NCBI GenBank assembly: GCA_021730785.1
Contig: JAKFWF010000058.1
Span: 1-64,000, forward strand
DNA from: Hyphomicrobiaceae bacterium
GTDB taxonomy: Bacteria; Pseudomonadota; Alphaproteobacteria; Rhizobiales; Hyphomicrobiaceae
Direction of reading: 5' to 3'
Length of the DNA stretch: 64,000 nucleotides
Shown here: positions 53,794 through 63,200 of the stretch, piece by piece
Layout: each line of letters begins with the position of its first letter
Position numbering within the stretch: the stretch's first letter is position 1
Notes under the pieces: model-generated
Databases searched by the model: none
What the model saw: the letters and a program-made list of their open reading frames with translations, nothing else
Told to the model about the DNA's origin: nothing
Position numbers and translations under genes: made by a program

Positions 53794-56726
53794 TCGCACT
53801 CAGCGGTGCGCCACTCTGGCAACGCCTGATCGAGGCCCCGGTGTCGGTGCCGGGCAACGGCCAGGTCGAGGCGCAACTGGCCGAGCTGCGTGCGGCGTTC
53901 CCCGACCAGTCCATCATCGATGTGCCGAACGTGACGACGCTGCTGCGCGGCACCATCGCCGGTTCGCCCTATCTCACGCGCCTCCTGCTGCGCGATCCAC
54001 AACGCACAGCGACCATCCTCGCTGCGATGCCCGAGTCGTTGTTCGAGCACTGGCGTGCCGACGTCGTGGAGACGGCCAGGGCGTCGCAGTCGCTGGCCGA
54101 ACTGATGGCGACCTTGCGTCGGTTCAAGACCGACGTCGCGCTGCTGACCGCGCTCGCCGACCTTGGCGGAGTGTGGCCCGTCATGACGGTGACGAACGTG
54201 TTGACCCGCACGGCAGACACCTGCCTGCAGGCCGCGGTCGATTTTCTGTTCGGCCAGGCGATCGCTCGTGGCGATTGGCTGCGAGTGCCCGGCGATCGCC
54301 AGGCGGTTGCCACGTCCGGCTACATCGTGCTCGCCATGGGCAAGTATGGCGCCTTCGAGCTCAACTACTCGAGCGACATCGACCTGATCGTATTCTACGA
54401 CTTGGCCAAAGCGCAGGTGAGACCCGGCCTCGAGCCGCAGCTGTTCTTTGTACGCCTCACCCGCGATCTCGTGCGCATCATGCAGGAACGCACCGGCGAG
54501 GGCTACGTGTTCCGCACCGACCTGCGGCTGCGGCCCGATCCGGGTGCGACGCAGGTGGCGCTCTCGACGACGGCAGCACTCCACTACTACGAGAGCTTCG
54601 GGCAGAACTGGGAGCGCGCCGCCATGATCAAGGCGCGCCCCGTCGCCGGCGACATCGCCGCGGGCGACGCGTTGCTGCGCGATCTTGCCCCCTACGTCTG
54701 GCGCAAATACCTCGACTACGCGGCAATCGCCGACATCCATGCCATGAAGCGGCAGATCCACGCCGTCCGCGGCTTCGGCGAAATTGCGGTGGCCGGACAC
54801 AACATCAAGGTCGGCCGCGGCGGCATCCGCGAGATCGAGTTCTTCGCCCAGACGCAGCAGCTGATTGCCGGCGGCCGGCAAGCAGATGTGCGCACGCCGG
54901 CGACCCTCGATGCGCTCGACCGGCTCACGAACCGCGCCTGGATCAAGCCCTGGGTGCGCGACGAGCTGGCGGAGGCCTACCAGTTTTTGCGCCGCCTCGA
55001 ACACCGCCTGCAGATGGTCAACGACGAGCAGACGCACGCGCTGCCGAGCGATCCGCTGGCGCTGGAAGCATTAGCGCACCTTGCAGGCTTCGCCGACACC
55101 GACGCACTCGCTGCTGCACTGGTCCAACGGCTGGCGACCGTCCAGGGCCACTACGCCGCGCTGTTCGAAGACAGCCCCAAGCTGACCCGCGACGGCGTCA
55201 ACATGGTATTTGCCGGCGCCACCGACGATCCAACCACCCTCGCGGCGCTCGCTGCCATGGGCTATTCGCAACCCTCGCAGGTGATCGAGACCGTGCGCGG
55301 CTGGCACCATGGCCGCTACCGCGCCGTGTCCTCAGCCAGAGCCCGCGAGCGGTTGACGGTCGTGCAGCCGCTGCTGATCGAGGCGCTTGCCGGGACCGCA
55401 AACCCCGATGCGGCGCTGGCAGCCTTTGACCGCTTCCTCGCCAAATTGCCGGCCGGCATCCAGCTGTTCGGGCTGTTGCGGGCCAATCCGCAGCTCCTGC
55501 ATCTGGTCGCGGCCATCATGGGATCAGCGCCCCGCCTCGCCAGCAGCCTCAGCAAACGCCGCCGCCTGCTCGATGCCATACTCGATCCGAAGGTCGTTGG
55601 CGCACTGCCTTCGCGCGCCGAAACACGCGCGCTCGTGGCTCACGAAATCGGCGGAGCGGCCGACCTGCAGGACAAGCTCGACCGCGCGCGCATCCTGGGT
55701 GCCGAACAGGCCTTCATCATCGGCGTCCGCGTGCTGTCGGGCAGCATTCGCGCGGCCGAAGCGGGCGGCGCCTATTCGATCCTCGCCGAGGAACTGATCA
55801 GTGGACTGCAGGTAGCAGTCGAAGCGGACTTCGCCCTGACCCACGGCGAGGTGCCAGGCGGCGGCGCTGCAATCATCGCCATGGGCAAGCTCGGCGGCTC
55901 GGAGATGACGGCCGCGTCCGACCTCGACCTGATCGTCGTCTACGACCACCCAGTCGACGCCCTCCAGTCGAACGGTCCCCGGCCATTGCCGGTCAGCCAG
56001 TACTATGCCCGGCTCACGCAGCGGCTGATCAGTGCGCTGGCGGCGCCGACTGCCGAGGGACTGCTGTATGAGGTCGACATGCGGCTGCGGCCCTCGGGCC
56101 AGAAGGGGCCGGTCGCAACCCATCTGTCGAGCTTCGTCGAGTATCAGGCCAAGGACGCCTGGACGTGGGAGCATCTGGCGCTGACGCGGGCGCGTGTGAT
56201 CACCGGGCCGGCTGGCTTGCGCGCCAAGGTCGAAACCGCGGTGCGTGCGACCCTGTCACGCCAGCGCGTCCCTGCGACGATCGCAGGCGACGTGCGCCGG
56301 ATGCGCCAGTTGATCGCGGCCGAGAAGGGCACGACCGATATCTGGGACCTGAAGCAAGTGCGCGGCGGACTCGTCGACCTCGAGTTCATCGCGCAGCATC
56401 TGCAGCTGATCCATGCGGCAAGACATCCCGAGATCCTGGTCACAGCCACCGCCACTGTGTTCCAACGCCTTGAAACCGCCGGACTGCTGGCGCCCGCAGA
56501 CGCCGATCTGCTGCAGACAGCCACCAGATTATTCTCCGACATGACGCAGATACTGCGGCTGTGTTTCGAGGGGCCGTTTGCGCCAGCGACCGCGCCGGAA
56601 GGGCTGAAACGCCTGCTGGCCCGCGTCGGCGATATGCCGGATTTCAATGCCCTGGAAGGGCAGATCCGGCACCTTCTGACCGAGGTCAGCGAACGCTATG
56701 AGCGGCTTATCCCGAATTCGCCATAA
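53790..56726 (+). CDS. glnE: Bifunctional glutamine synthetase adenylyltransferase/deadenylase
   Basis: Controls glutamine synthetase by adding and removing AMP in response to PII. The 978-residue protein has the two nucleotidyltransferase domains: the N-terminal deadenylase with GKYGAFELNYSSDIDLIVFYD near 185, and the C-terminal adenylase with GKLGGSEMTAASDLDLIVVYD near 698, each with its DxD pair. The helical linker carries RGGIREIEFFAQTQQL near 345, repeated in a second form as VRGGLVDLEFIAQHLQL near 865. Its ATG overlaps the kinase gene, so expression is tied to the two-component pair. Confidence 0.96.
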   Translation: MIALSGAPLWQRLIEAPVSVPGNGQVEAQLAELRAAFPDQSIIDVPNVTTLLRGTIAGSPYLTRLLLRDPQRTATILAAMPESLFEHWRADVVETARASQSLAELMATLRRFKTDVALLTALADLGGVWPVMTVTNVLTRTADTCLQAAVDFLFGQAIARGDWLRVPGDRQAVATSGYIVLAMGKYGAFELNYSSDIDLIVFYDLAKAQVRPGLEPQLFFVRLTRDLVRIMQERTGEGYVFRTDLRLRPDPGATQVALSTTAALHYYESFGQNWERAAMIKARPVAGDIAAGDALLRDLAPYVWRKYLDYAAIADIHAMKRQIHAVRGFGEIAVAGHNIKVGRGGIREIEFFAQTQQLIAGGRQADVRTPATLDALDRLTNRAWIKPWVRDELAEAYQFLRRLEHRLQMVNDEQTHALPSDPLALEALAHLAGFADTDALAAALVQRLATVQGHYAALFEDSPKLTRDGVNMVFAGATDDPTTLAALAAMGYSQPSQVIETVRGWHHGRYRAVSSARARERLTVVQPLLIEALAGTANPDAALAAFDRFLAKLPAGIQLFGLLRANPQLLHLVAAIMGSAPRLASSLSKRRRLLDAILDPKVVGALPSRAETRALVAHEIGGAADLQDKLDRARILGAEQAFIIGVRVLSGSIRAAEAGGAYSILAEELISGLQVAVEADFALTHGEVPGGGAAIIAMGKLGGSEMTAASDLDLIVVYDHPVDALQSNGPRPLPVSQYYARLTQRLISALAAPTAEGLLYEVDMRLRPSGQKGPVATHLSSFVEYQAKDAWTWEHLALTRARVITGPAGLRAKVETAVRATLSRQRVPATIAGDVRRMRQLIAAEKGTTDIWDLKQVRGGLVDLEFIAQHLQLIHAARHPEILVTATATVFQRLETAGLLAPADADLLQTATRLFSDMTQILRLCFEGPFAPATAPEGLKRLLARVGDMPDFNALEGQIRHLLTEVSERYERLIPNSP

Positions 56727-56846
56727 CGGCGCGACGGAATGGGAACGCCGCAACCGTTGTCAAGGTCATGCAAGGTCTGGGTGGCGCAGGTGGCACACGA
56801 ACGCAAGCACGGGCTCTAACGTGGTGGTGTCAGCCAGAGTCGGCAC

Positions 56847-57455
56847 ATGGTGGCAATGGTGAACGATCCGGCGACTGGTAGTGCGTCCGCCGGAACGGGC
56901 GACCCTGCCGGTGACACGGCGCTGATGCTCCGCGTGCGGGCGGCCGATCAGGCTGCCTTCCGGCAACTCGTCGACCGTCATCTGGCGGGCGTTCTGGCGG
57001 TCGCGCGGCGCATCCTGCGCGACGATGCCGAGGCGGAGGATATCGCGCAGGAGGTGATGCTGCGGTTGTGGCGGCAGGCAGAGGGTCTCGAAGTCGGGTC
57101 GGCTGGCATCGGTGGCTGGCTGCGGCGGGTCGCGTCCAACCTGAGCATCGACCGGATCCGCTCGGGCCGCCGCACGGATGTGACGGACGAAGTGCCCGAG
57201 CAGATCGAGGAGGCCGACCAGTTCACCGGCTTGGCGGATGCCGAACTCGGCAAGCGAGTCGACCGGGCGCTCAAGGCACTGCCCGAGCGCCAGCGCGCAG
57301 CCCTCACGTTGTTCCACTTCGAGGGCTTGAGCCAGATCGAAGTGGGGCAGAAACTGGGCGTCTCGGACGAAGCAGTCGAAAGCCTGCTCGCCCGCGCCCG
57401 GCGCGCATTGAAGGCCGATTTGCAGTCGGATTGGCGGCAGTTGCTGGAAGATTGA
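56847..57455 (+). CDS. ECF-type RNA polymerase sigma factor
   Basis: A 202-residue group 4 sigma factor. Region 2 reads AFRQLVDRHLAGVLAVARRIL then DAEAEDIAQEVMLRLW near 60-80, and region 4 reads LPERQRAALTLFHFEGLSQIEVGQKLGVSDEAVESLLARAR near 145-185. The ATG at 56847 or a second at 56856 could be used. It is followed after 23 bp by a putative anti-sigma gene and a periplasmic sensor gene. Confidence 0.92.
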   Translation: MVAMVNDPATGSASAGTGDPAGDTALMLRVRAADQAAFRQLVDRHLAGVLAVARRILRDDAEAEDIAQEVMLRLWRQAEGLEVGSAGIGGWLRRVASNLSIDRIRSGRRTDVTDEVPEQIEEADQFTGLADAELGKRVDRALKALPERQRAALTLFHFEGLSQIEVGQKLGVSDEAVESLLARARRALKADLQSDWRQLLED

Positions 57456-57478
57456 AACGAGCTGAGGGTTGGATTTCG

Positions 57479-58030
57479 ATGTCACAAGATGCAGACGATG
57501 GCGGCGCTGATGGTCGCGTGGCGGCAGACGCCTTCGTGCGGCTGTTGGACGCCTACGGGGGCGAGCCCTCGCGCTGGCCGCAGGAGCACCGGCGCATGGC
57601 CGAGGCGGTACTGAAGCGCACGGACGCGGCCGGTCTTGTCGCCCGCAGCGCCCTGGCCGAAGCGCGGGCGCTCGACGCCGTGCTTGCCGTCGCGCCGTTG
57701 CCGCTAGATGCAGCACGCATCGCAGCGCTCGCCGACCGCATTGTCGCCACCACGCGGCGGGCGCCGCGCGCGGCCAACGTTGTGGTGCTCGATGACGCGC
57801 GTCGGCGTCCCATGGCACCGGTCGCGGCTAAGGGCACGTTGGACCGTCGCTGGACTGCGGCGGCACTGCTCGCCGCGTCGCTGCTGCTGGGCGTCTTCGT
57901 TGGTCCAGCGAGCGATAGTCTGCCAGCGTTGCAGGAGACCGCGGACGCGCTGGGGCTCGGCGCCTTCACGGAGCAGTTGGCGCTCGGGCCCGGTGAGGAC
58001 GGCGGCGTGCATGACGAGGATACGCTATGA
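57479..58030 (+). CDS. Putative anti-sigma factor (membrane-anchored)
   Basis: A 183-residue protein with an N-terminal helical cytoplasmic part (ADAFVRLLDAYGGEPSRWPQEH, then ALAEARALDAVLAVAPLPLD) and one membrane segment near residue 123-139 (WTAAALLAASLLLGVFVGP), leaving a short outside tail. Position directly after an ECF sigma gene and before a periplasmic sensor supports an anti-sigma role; no ZAS zinc motif is seen. The stop overlaps the next gene's ATG. Function is inferred mainly from context. Confidence 0.7.
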   Translation: MSQDADDGGADGRVAADAFVRLLDAYGGEPSRWPQEHRRMAEAVLKRTDAAGLVARSALAEARALDAVLAVAPLPLDAARIAALADRIVATTRRAPRAANVVVLDDARRRPMAPVAAKGTLDRRWTAAALLAASLLLGVFVGPASDSLPALQETADALGLGAFTEQLALGPGEDGGVHDEDTL

Positions 58031-58581
58031 GTGATGTCGCCACCGTGTCCGCCACTCGTCGCCGCGTGCCGCGCTGGGTGTGGATTGTCCTGCTGCTGTC
58101 GCTTGCCGCCAACATGTTCGTCATCGGCGCGGTGGCACGCGTCGTGTGGCCCTCTCGCTATGCGGCGGCCCAGGCAGGCGCCGGCGGATTGTTCGGCAAC
58201 CTGATGGCCTATGCACGGGAACTGCCGCCGGAGCGGCGCCCGCTCGTGCGTCAACCGAAGGCCAAGGAGCGTCCCCACCTCACCGTGCGGCCGCTGCGCG
58301 AAGAGGTGCGCGCGGCACGTCGCGAGGCAGCGCGCCTGTTCCGAACCGATCCCTTCGACCGCGAGGCGTTCCTGGCCGCCGAAGGACGGGTAGGTGCCGC
58401 TGAAGCAAAACTGCGCCAGACCCTGACCCAGTTCGCAGCCGACATCGCCGGCCGGATGACGGCGACCGAGCGGGCGGACTTTCTCAAGTGGCGCGAGCTG
58501 CGCCGTCCTGGCGGTCCCGCGCGGCAGGGTGACGGCGATCCCGATGGAGCGACGCAGGCACCGACCAAGACCACGCCTTGA
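58027..58581 (+). CDS. Periplasmic metal-sensor-like (Metal_resist/CpxP-type) protein
   Basis: A 184-residue protein anchored by one N-terminal membrane segment (VWIVLLLSLAANMFVIGAVA). The exported part is a helical hairpin of the CpxP/Spy/Metal_resist kind: LREEVRAARREAARLFRTDPFD, REAFLAAEGRVGAAEAKLRQTLTQFAADIAGRM and TATERADFLKWRE. No His/Cys-rich metal site is obvious, so metal sensing is not assured. It overlaps the anti-sigma gene (ATGA) and likely modulates its control of the sigma factor. Confidence 0.75.
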   Translation: MSDVATVSATRRRVPRWVWIVLLLSLAANMFVIGAVARVVWPSRYAAAQAGAGGLFGNLMAYARELPPERRPLVRQPKAKERPHLTVRPLREEVRAARREAARLFRTDPFDREAFLAAEGRVGAAEAKLRQTLTQFAADIAGRMTATERADFLKWRELRRPGGPARQGDGDPDGATQAPTKTTP

Positions 58582-58594
58582 AGGGGGAGTGCCT

Positions 58595-59671
58595 TCAGGC
58601 AGTGGCCGGCACGCGCAATTGCGGCGGCATGTCGAAGAAGTCCGATTGGGCGGCATCCTCGAGCGACAGCGTCACCGTCCATGTGGAGCTGGTATCGGTC
58701 ACAACCGTGAGCGGAATGCCCTGCAGCCCGAGCAACCTGCGCGCCAGGCCGATGGGCAGTTCATCGACCGAACTTGCAGCACTCGTGCGCGGGCGACAGC
58801 TGGTCGTTGCGCGCGGACCGGCCGCGGCATCGACCGAGGTGCTGATCCACATCTGGACCCGGCCGTGGCACCGTTGCACGTGGATCTCGATCAATCCGCC
58901 CGGTCCGCTGCGTCCACGCGCTGTGGCAAATAGGTGCGTCAGGCTATGGCGCAGAACAGCGTCCTCGGCACGGACACGCAAATTGCAGGGGCCCACGACC
59001 TTGAACCGGCAGGCGTCGTGGGCCGGCTCAGCGATTGATGCTGCCCGGGCGCAGTCGATTGCCACATCGAGGTCGATCGGCAGGACCGCACCGCGAACAG
59101 GGTTCGACAGCAACTCGGCCATGGCAAGTGTCGATTCTGTTGCGCGCAGCAGTTCCTGGCCGCAGGACTGCATGTGTGCCGCGTAGGAGCGATAGCGCTC
59201 GTTGCCCAGTGGTCCGAAGGTTTCGGCCTGCATCATATCGGCAAAGCCCATCATCGCGTTGAGGGGCGTACGCAGATCGTGATGCAGCCGTGCCATGAGG
59301 CTCGCGTGGACGTCGACCGGTACGTCGTCTGGAGAGCGCGCTGGCGGCGCCGAACCAGTTGCCGGCGCACCAAACGGCTGCATCTTGCGGTCCGCAGATG
59401 GCTGTTGCGCCCGGCCGCGTGCAAACAGCAGGAATGCCAACATGAGCCCGGTACACAAGGCGAACAGTGCTGGACCATTCACGTCGCCAGGCAGGTTGAG
59501 GCTGGCGTGGATCACCGACTGACCGTGCGCGGGACCGCCGTCGCCCACCGGTCGGCTGCTCGACAGCTCGACCAGCATCGCAAGATGCGTGACGAGAAGC
59601 AGTGCCACCAGCAACGACGTCCGGCGATGGGGCACAAATCTTCCGCCCGTGGCGGACGTGGTCGACGCCAT
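58595..59671 (-). CDS. Histidine-kinase-like protein with eroded ATPase domain
   Basis: A 358-residue protein with two membrane segments (about 18-38 and 67-84) and a short outside loop. Residues 125-190 form a dimerisation/phosphotransfer domain with the H box HHDLRTPLNAMMGFADMM, as in PdhS/DivJ-type alphaproteobacterial kinases. The following part should be the ATPase domain, but the N box reads LRHSLTHLFATARG without the usual Asn residues, and no DxGxG or GxGLGL is visible. It is probably not an active kinase and may work as a phosphotransfer or scaffold partner. No response regulator is adjacent. Confidence 0.78.
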   Translation of the reverse strand: MASTTSATGGRFVPHRRTSLLVALLLVTHLAMLVELSSSRPVGDGGPAHGQSVIHASLNLPGDVNGPALFALCTGLMLAFLLFARGRAQQPSADRKMQPFGAPATGSAPPARSPDDVPVDVHASLMARLHHDLRTPLNAMMGFADMMQAETFGPLGNERYRSYAAHMQSCGQELLRATESTLAMAELLSNPVRGAVLPIDLDVAIDCARAASIAEPAHDACRFKVVGPCNLRVRAEDAVLRHSLTHLFATARGRSGPGGLIEIHVQRCHGRVQMWISTSVDAAAGPRATTSCRPRTSAASSVDELPIGLARRLLGLQGIPLTVVTDTSSTWTVTLSLEDAAQSDFFDMPPQLRVPATA

Positions 59672-59849
59672 CCCCTGCTCCTGTCAAAATGTTTGAATGC
59701 CCGCTGCCCCGCGACTCAGGAAAAACCCCGACTCGAATCGCATAAACAGTTGACTTCAATGCGACTTGACTGTCGAGAGAGTTTAAATCTCGTGCGCCTG
59801 CACTCGCGAAATTGACGCAATCATGTGGATGCGGAGCAACGCAGTCGGA

Positions 59850-62507
59850 TCATGCCTCCAGGATGCGCGAGACGATTTCGTGCACGTCCCGCGACGAGGT
59901 TCGCTCTTTGGCGATGCGGGCGAGTGCGCGCCTGGCAAGTTTGCGGCGGCCCGATTCCAGGCTGCGCCAGCTGCGGAACGAGGTGAGGATGCGGGAGGCG
60001 ACTTGCGGGTTGAAGGCGTCGATCTCCAACACCTTGGTCGCGACGAACTCGTAGCCGGCGCCATCGGGTCGGTTGAAGTTGACCGTATTGCCGGCGAACA
60101 CGCCGATCAGGCTGCGCAGCTTGTTCGGGTTCTTGGGCTGGAACAGCGGATCGCGGGTCAGCCGTCGCACGGTTGCCAGGCACGACGGCAGCTTCGACGC
60201 GGCTTGCAGGGCGAACCAGTTGTCGATCACCAGATGATCGCCCTGCCATTTGTCGTAGAAGTGCTCGAAAGCGCGTGTCCGCTCCGGTCCCCGCACGTCG
60301 GCCAGTATTCCCAGGGCATCGATTTCATCCGTTGCATTGCGCGCGGAGGAAAAATGCAGCGCCGTACGCGCCACATCCTCGGCCCGGCCGCGGGCGGTCA
60401 ACAGAGCGAGCGCGGTGTTGCGCGCGGCTCTGCGGCCGGCACTTTCCGCGTCGGGCGCATAGCGGCCCTTGGCGTCCATCGCCTGGTAAAGTGCAACGAG
60501 AACGGGACCAAGTGCCGTTGCAACCTGCCGGCGCAAGGTGCGGCAGGCCAAATGGATCGCCGCCGGATCGATGTCGTGGGCGATCTTGCGGGCGACCTCC
60601 GACTCGGCCGGCAACGCCAGGATATGTGCCGTCAGTGCCGGCTCGATGCCCGTATCCGCGAGACAGGCGGCCATCGCCTCGATCAGTTGCACCGGCTTGC
60701 CCGGCCGGCGCCCGGCCCTGATGTCGGCCACCGCTGCGACCAGTATGCGCAGCGCATAGTCCTGGCCCGCCTGCCAGCGATTGTAGAGATCAGGGTCATG
60801 ACGCATCAGGAACGCCAGGTCGTCGTCGCTCTGGTCGAACGTCAAATTGACCGGCGCCGAGAAGCCGCGCAGTAGCGACAACACCGGCCGGGCCGGCACG
60901 TTGGCAAAACGGAATGTCTGGCTGCGCTTCGTCAGGTGCACGAGCCCCTGGTTGGGACCCTGACCATAAGTTGCAGCACCATCTGGCGTGAGTGCCATGT
61001 CGCGGCCGTCGGCGCCGACGAACCCGAGCGCCACGGGAATGTGGAACGGCTTCTTCTTGGTATCACCGAGCCCGGCCCGCATCACCTGCTCCAGCGTCAG
61101 CTCGGCGCGGCGGCGGGCGGCATCGTGGCTGAACCGGGCAATGACCTCGGGCGTGCCGGCCTGCGAGTACCAAAGTTTGAACTGGTTGAGGTCGACGCCG
61201 GTCGCATCGGTAAAGCAGGCGAGGAAATCCTCGACCGTCGCCGCCTGCCCGTCATACCGCTCGAAATAGAGATCGAGCCCGCGGTCGAAGCCCGCAGGGC
61301 CAAGAATGGTCTGCAGCATGCGGCACACCTCGGCCCCCTTCTCGTACACCGTCGCCGTATAGAAGTTGTTGATCTCGATGTAGCTTTCCGGGCGTACCGG
61401 ATGCGCAAGCGGGCCTGCGTCCTCGGGAAACTGGCGGGCCTTGAGCTGGCGCACGTCCTGGATGCGCTGCGCGGTGCGGCTGCGCTCGTCGCTCGAGAAC
61501 TCCTGGTCGCGAAAGACCGTCAAACCCTCCTTCAGGCACAGCTGGAACCAGTCGCGGCACGTGATGCGATTGCCAGTCCAGTTGTGGAAGTATTCGTGGG
61601 CGATCACAGCTTCGATCGCCTCATAGGTCGCGTCCGTTGCGGTCTCGGGACTGGCAAGCACCAAGCGGTCGTTGAAGATGTTGAGCCCCTTGTTCTCCAT
61701 GGCGCCCATGTTGAAATCGGAGACGGCGACGATATTGAACACGTCGAGATCGTATTCGCGGCCGAAGCGGCGCTCATCCCAGGCCATGGAGCGCTTCAGG
61801 CTGTCCATGGCCCAGCCGCAGCGCGCCTCTTTGCCGGGCTCCACATAGATCGTGAGATCGACCTTGCGACCGGACCTGGTGTGGAACGTGGAGGCGGTCG
61901 ACATCAGGTTGCCGCCGACCAGCGCGAACAGGTAACAGGGCTTGGGATGCGGGTCCTTCCACACGGCATAGTGGCGTCGGCCCCGCTCGAGGGTGCCGCG
62001 CTCCACCGGATTGCCGTTGCCGAGCAGGACCGAGGCTTCCTCGATATCGGCCTCGATGCGGGTCGTGTAACGGGCGAGGATATCGGGCCGGTCGAGGAAG
62101 TAGGTGATGCGACGGAAGCCCTGCGCCTCGCACTGGGTGCAGTAGATGCCCTTGGAGCGGTAAAGTCCCTGGAGGGCGGTGTTGGCGCCCGGATCGATCA
62201 CCGTGACGATGTCGAGCTTGAACGGCTTTTCCGGCGGTCGCGGCAGCACAAGCGCGGTCTCGGTCAGCGTGTAGTCGGCGGGGCTGAGGACATGTCCATC
62301 GATCTTGATCTGTTCGAGCGTCAGGCCTTCGCCGTCAAGATGCAAGGGGCCTGCGAGGTCGGACGCCGGATTGCGCCGCACCTTCAGGCGGGAGCGCACG
62401 CGGGTCGCCGAGGCGTGCAGCACTACGTCGAGATCGACGGTGTCGATCAGGTAGGCGGGCACTGCATAATCCTTCAACTGGATCGAGCGCGGCACATCAG
62501 TCTTCAT
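59850..62507 (-). CDS. pepN: Aminopeptidase N (M1 family)
   Basis: Zinc aminopeptidase of 885 residues, the standard length of bacterial PepN. The exopeptidase motif GAMENKGLN lies near residue 264 and HEYFHNWTGNRIT near 300, followed by the third zinc ligand in LKEGLTVFRDQEF. The start MKTDVPRSIQLKDYAVPAYL at 62507 matches the family. The C-terminal superhelix ends with RRALARIAKERTSSRDVHEIV. It removes N-terminal residues from peptides in the cytoplasm. Confidence 0.95.
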   Translation of the reverse strand: MKTDVPRSIQLKDYAVPAYLIDTVDLDVVLHASATRVRSRLKVRRNPASDLAGPLHLDGEGLTLEQIKIDGHVLSPADYTLTETALVLPRPPEKPFKLDIVTVIDPGANTALQGLYRSKGIYCTQCEAQGFRRITYFLDRPDILARYTTRIEADIEEASVLLGNGNPVERGTLERGRRHYAVWKDPHPKPCYLFALVGGNLMSTASTFHTRSGRKVDLTIYVEPGKEARCGWAMDSLKRSMAWDERRFGREYDLDVFNIVAVSDFNMGAMENKGLNIFNDRLVLASPETATDATYEAIEAVIAHEYFHNWTGNRITCRDWFQLCLKEGLTVFRDQEFSSDERSRTAQRIQDVRQLKARQFPEDAGPLAHPVRPESYIEINNFYTATVYEKGAEVCRMLQTILGPAGFDRGLDLYFERYDGQAATVEDFLACFTDATGVDLNQFKLWYSQAGTPEVIARFSHDAARRRAELTLEQVMRAGLGDTKKKPFHIPVALGFVGADGRDMALTPDGAATYGQGPNQGLVHLTKRSQTFRFANVPARPVLSLLRGFSAPVNLTFDQSDDDLAFLMRHDPDLYNRWQAGQDYALRILVAAVADIRAGRRPGKPVQLIEAMAACLADTGIEPALTAHILALPAESEVARKIAHDIDPAAIHLACRTLRRQVATALGPVLVALYQAMDAKGRYAPDAESAGRRAARNTALALLTARGRAEDVARTALHFSSARNATDEIDALGILADVRGPERTRAFEHFYDKWQGDHLVIDNWFALQAASKLPSCLATVRRLTRDPLFQPKNPNKLRSLIGVFAGNTVNFNRPDGAGYEFVATKVLEIDAFNPQVASRILTSFRSWRSLESGRRKLARRALARIAKERTSSRDVHEIVSRILEA

Positions 62508-63200
62508 GTGCGATTGGTCCTTCGGCGAGTCGGGCAATGGAGAGCAACCCTCACCATCACGGCGAAGCGGGCGAAACGCAAGAACAGGCAGCGTAACGTT
62601 TGGTGTATCTGCAATCAATTTGATCTACCGTCAGCATACGAGATTTTTGTTTTTCAAATTCACCCCTCATTTGAGGGGTTGCGGGGAGCCGTGGTCCACG
62701 GCGGTCTTCCGCGATTTGTAACAAGGTGGGCCAGAGCCCCCCGCATCGAACGGATTTTTAGTTCGCACCGCGTCCAAGGCCTGGCCTTCCGGCTTTACCA
62801 CCCCTACGTCAGGGCACGCGATATCCTCCGCCGTCCCCGAAGCGTCGGGATTTTTTGGACGGACCGTTCATCCCGATCCCGCACTCAGAACGCCTTCGAA
62901 GCACGCCCCTCGTGGATCAGAACGGGGGAAGAATAGCGCGGGCGGTGAGAGCGTGGATAAGTTTGATGAGGAGCGAATAGGGAGTAGGGAACCGCGCGGA
63001 CCCGTCGGGCGCAATAGCCCAATTGCGTAGTGCGCCGATGCACCCTCCGAAGGCGAGGTCGGCGCATGACGCAAACGGCTCATGCGCCTCATGGTTCGCA
63101 TTCTGATTGTCATCTGAGTCAAGCTCTCTTGCGCGACCCGACGCTGCGGGCACCGATAGTGGGGTTTCCCGCAGCACTCCCCGCCATCTGCGCCGGAGCG
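62508..63200. other. Long non-coding region between pepN and rsh
   Basis: About 690 bp with no gene I can support. It holds a short palindrome (CCCCTCATTTGAGGGG at about 62664-62679) and inverted CATGAGGCGCATG-type motifs near 63065-63095. The stretch around 62840-62935 looks like repetitive non-coding sequence. Open frames here (for example the minus-strand 62868-63122) have Arg/Ser-rich compositions typical of non-coding GC-rich DNA. The pepN promoter must lie at the left end. Confidence 0.5.

Noticed and set aside
60936-62936. 666-codon plus-strand frame opposite pepN
   Set aside because: Antisense to pepN with no domain; long only because of GC bias.
62868-63122. Short frames in the pepN-rsh gap
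   Set aside because: Arg/Ser/Pro-rich translation in several frames and repeat-like sequence point to non-coding DNA.
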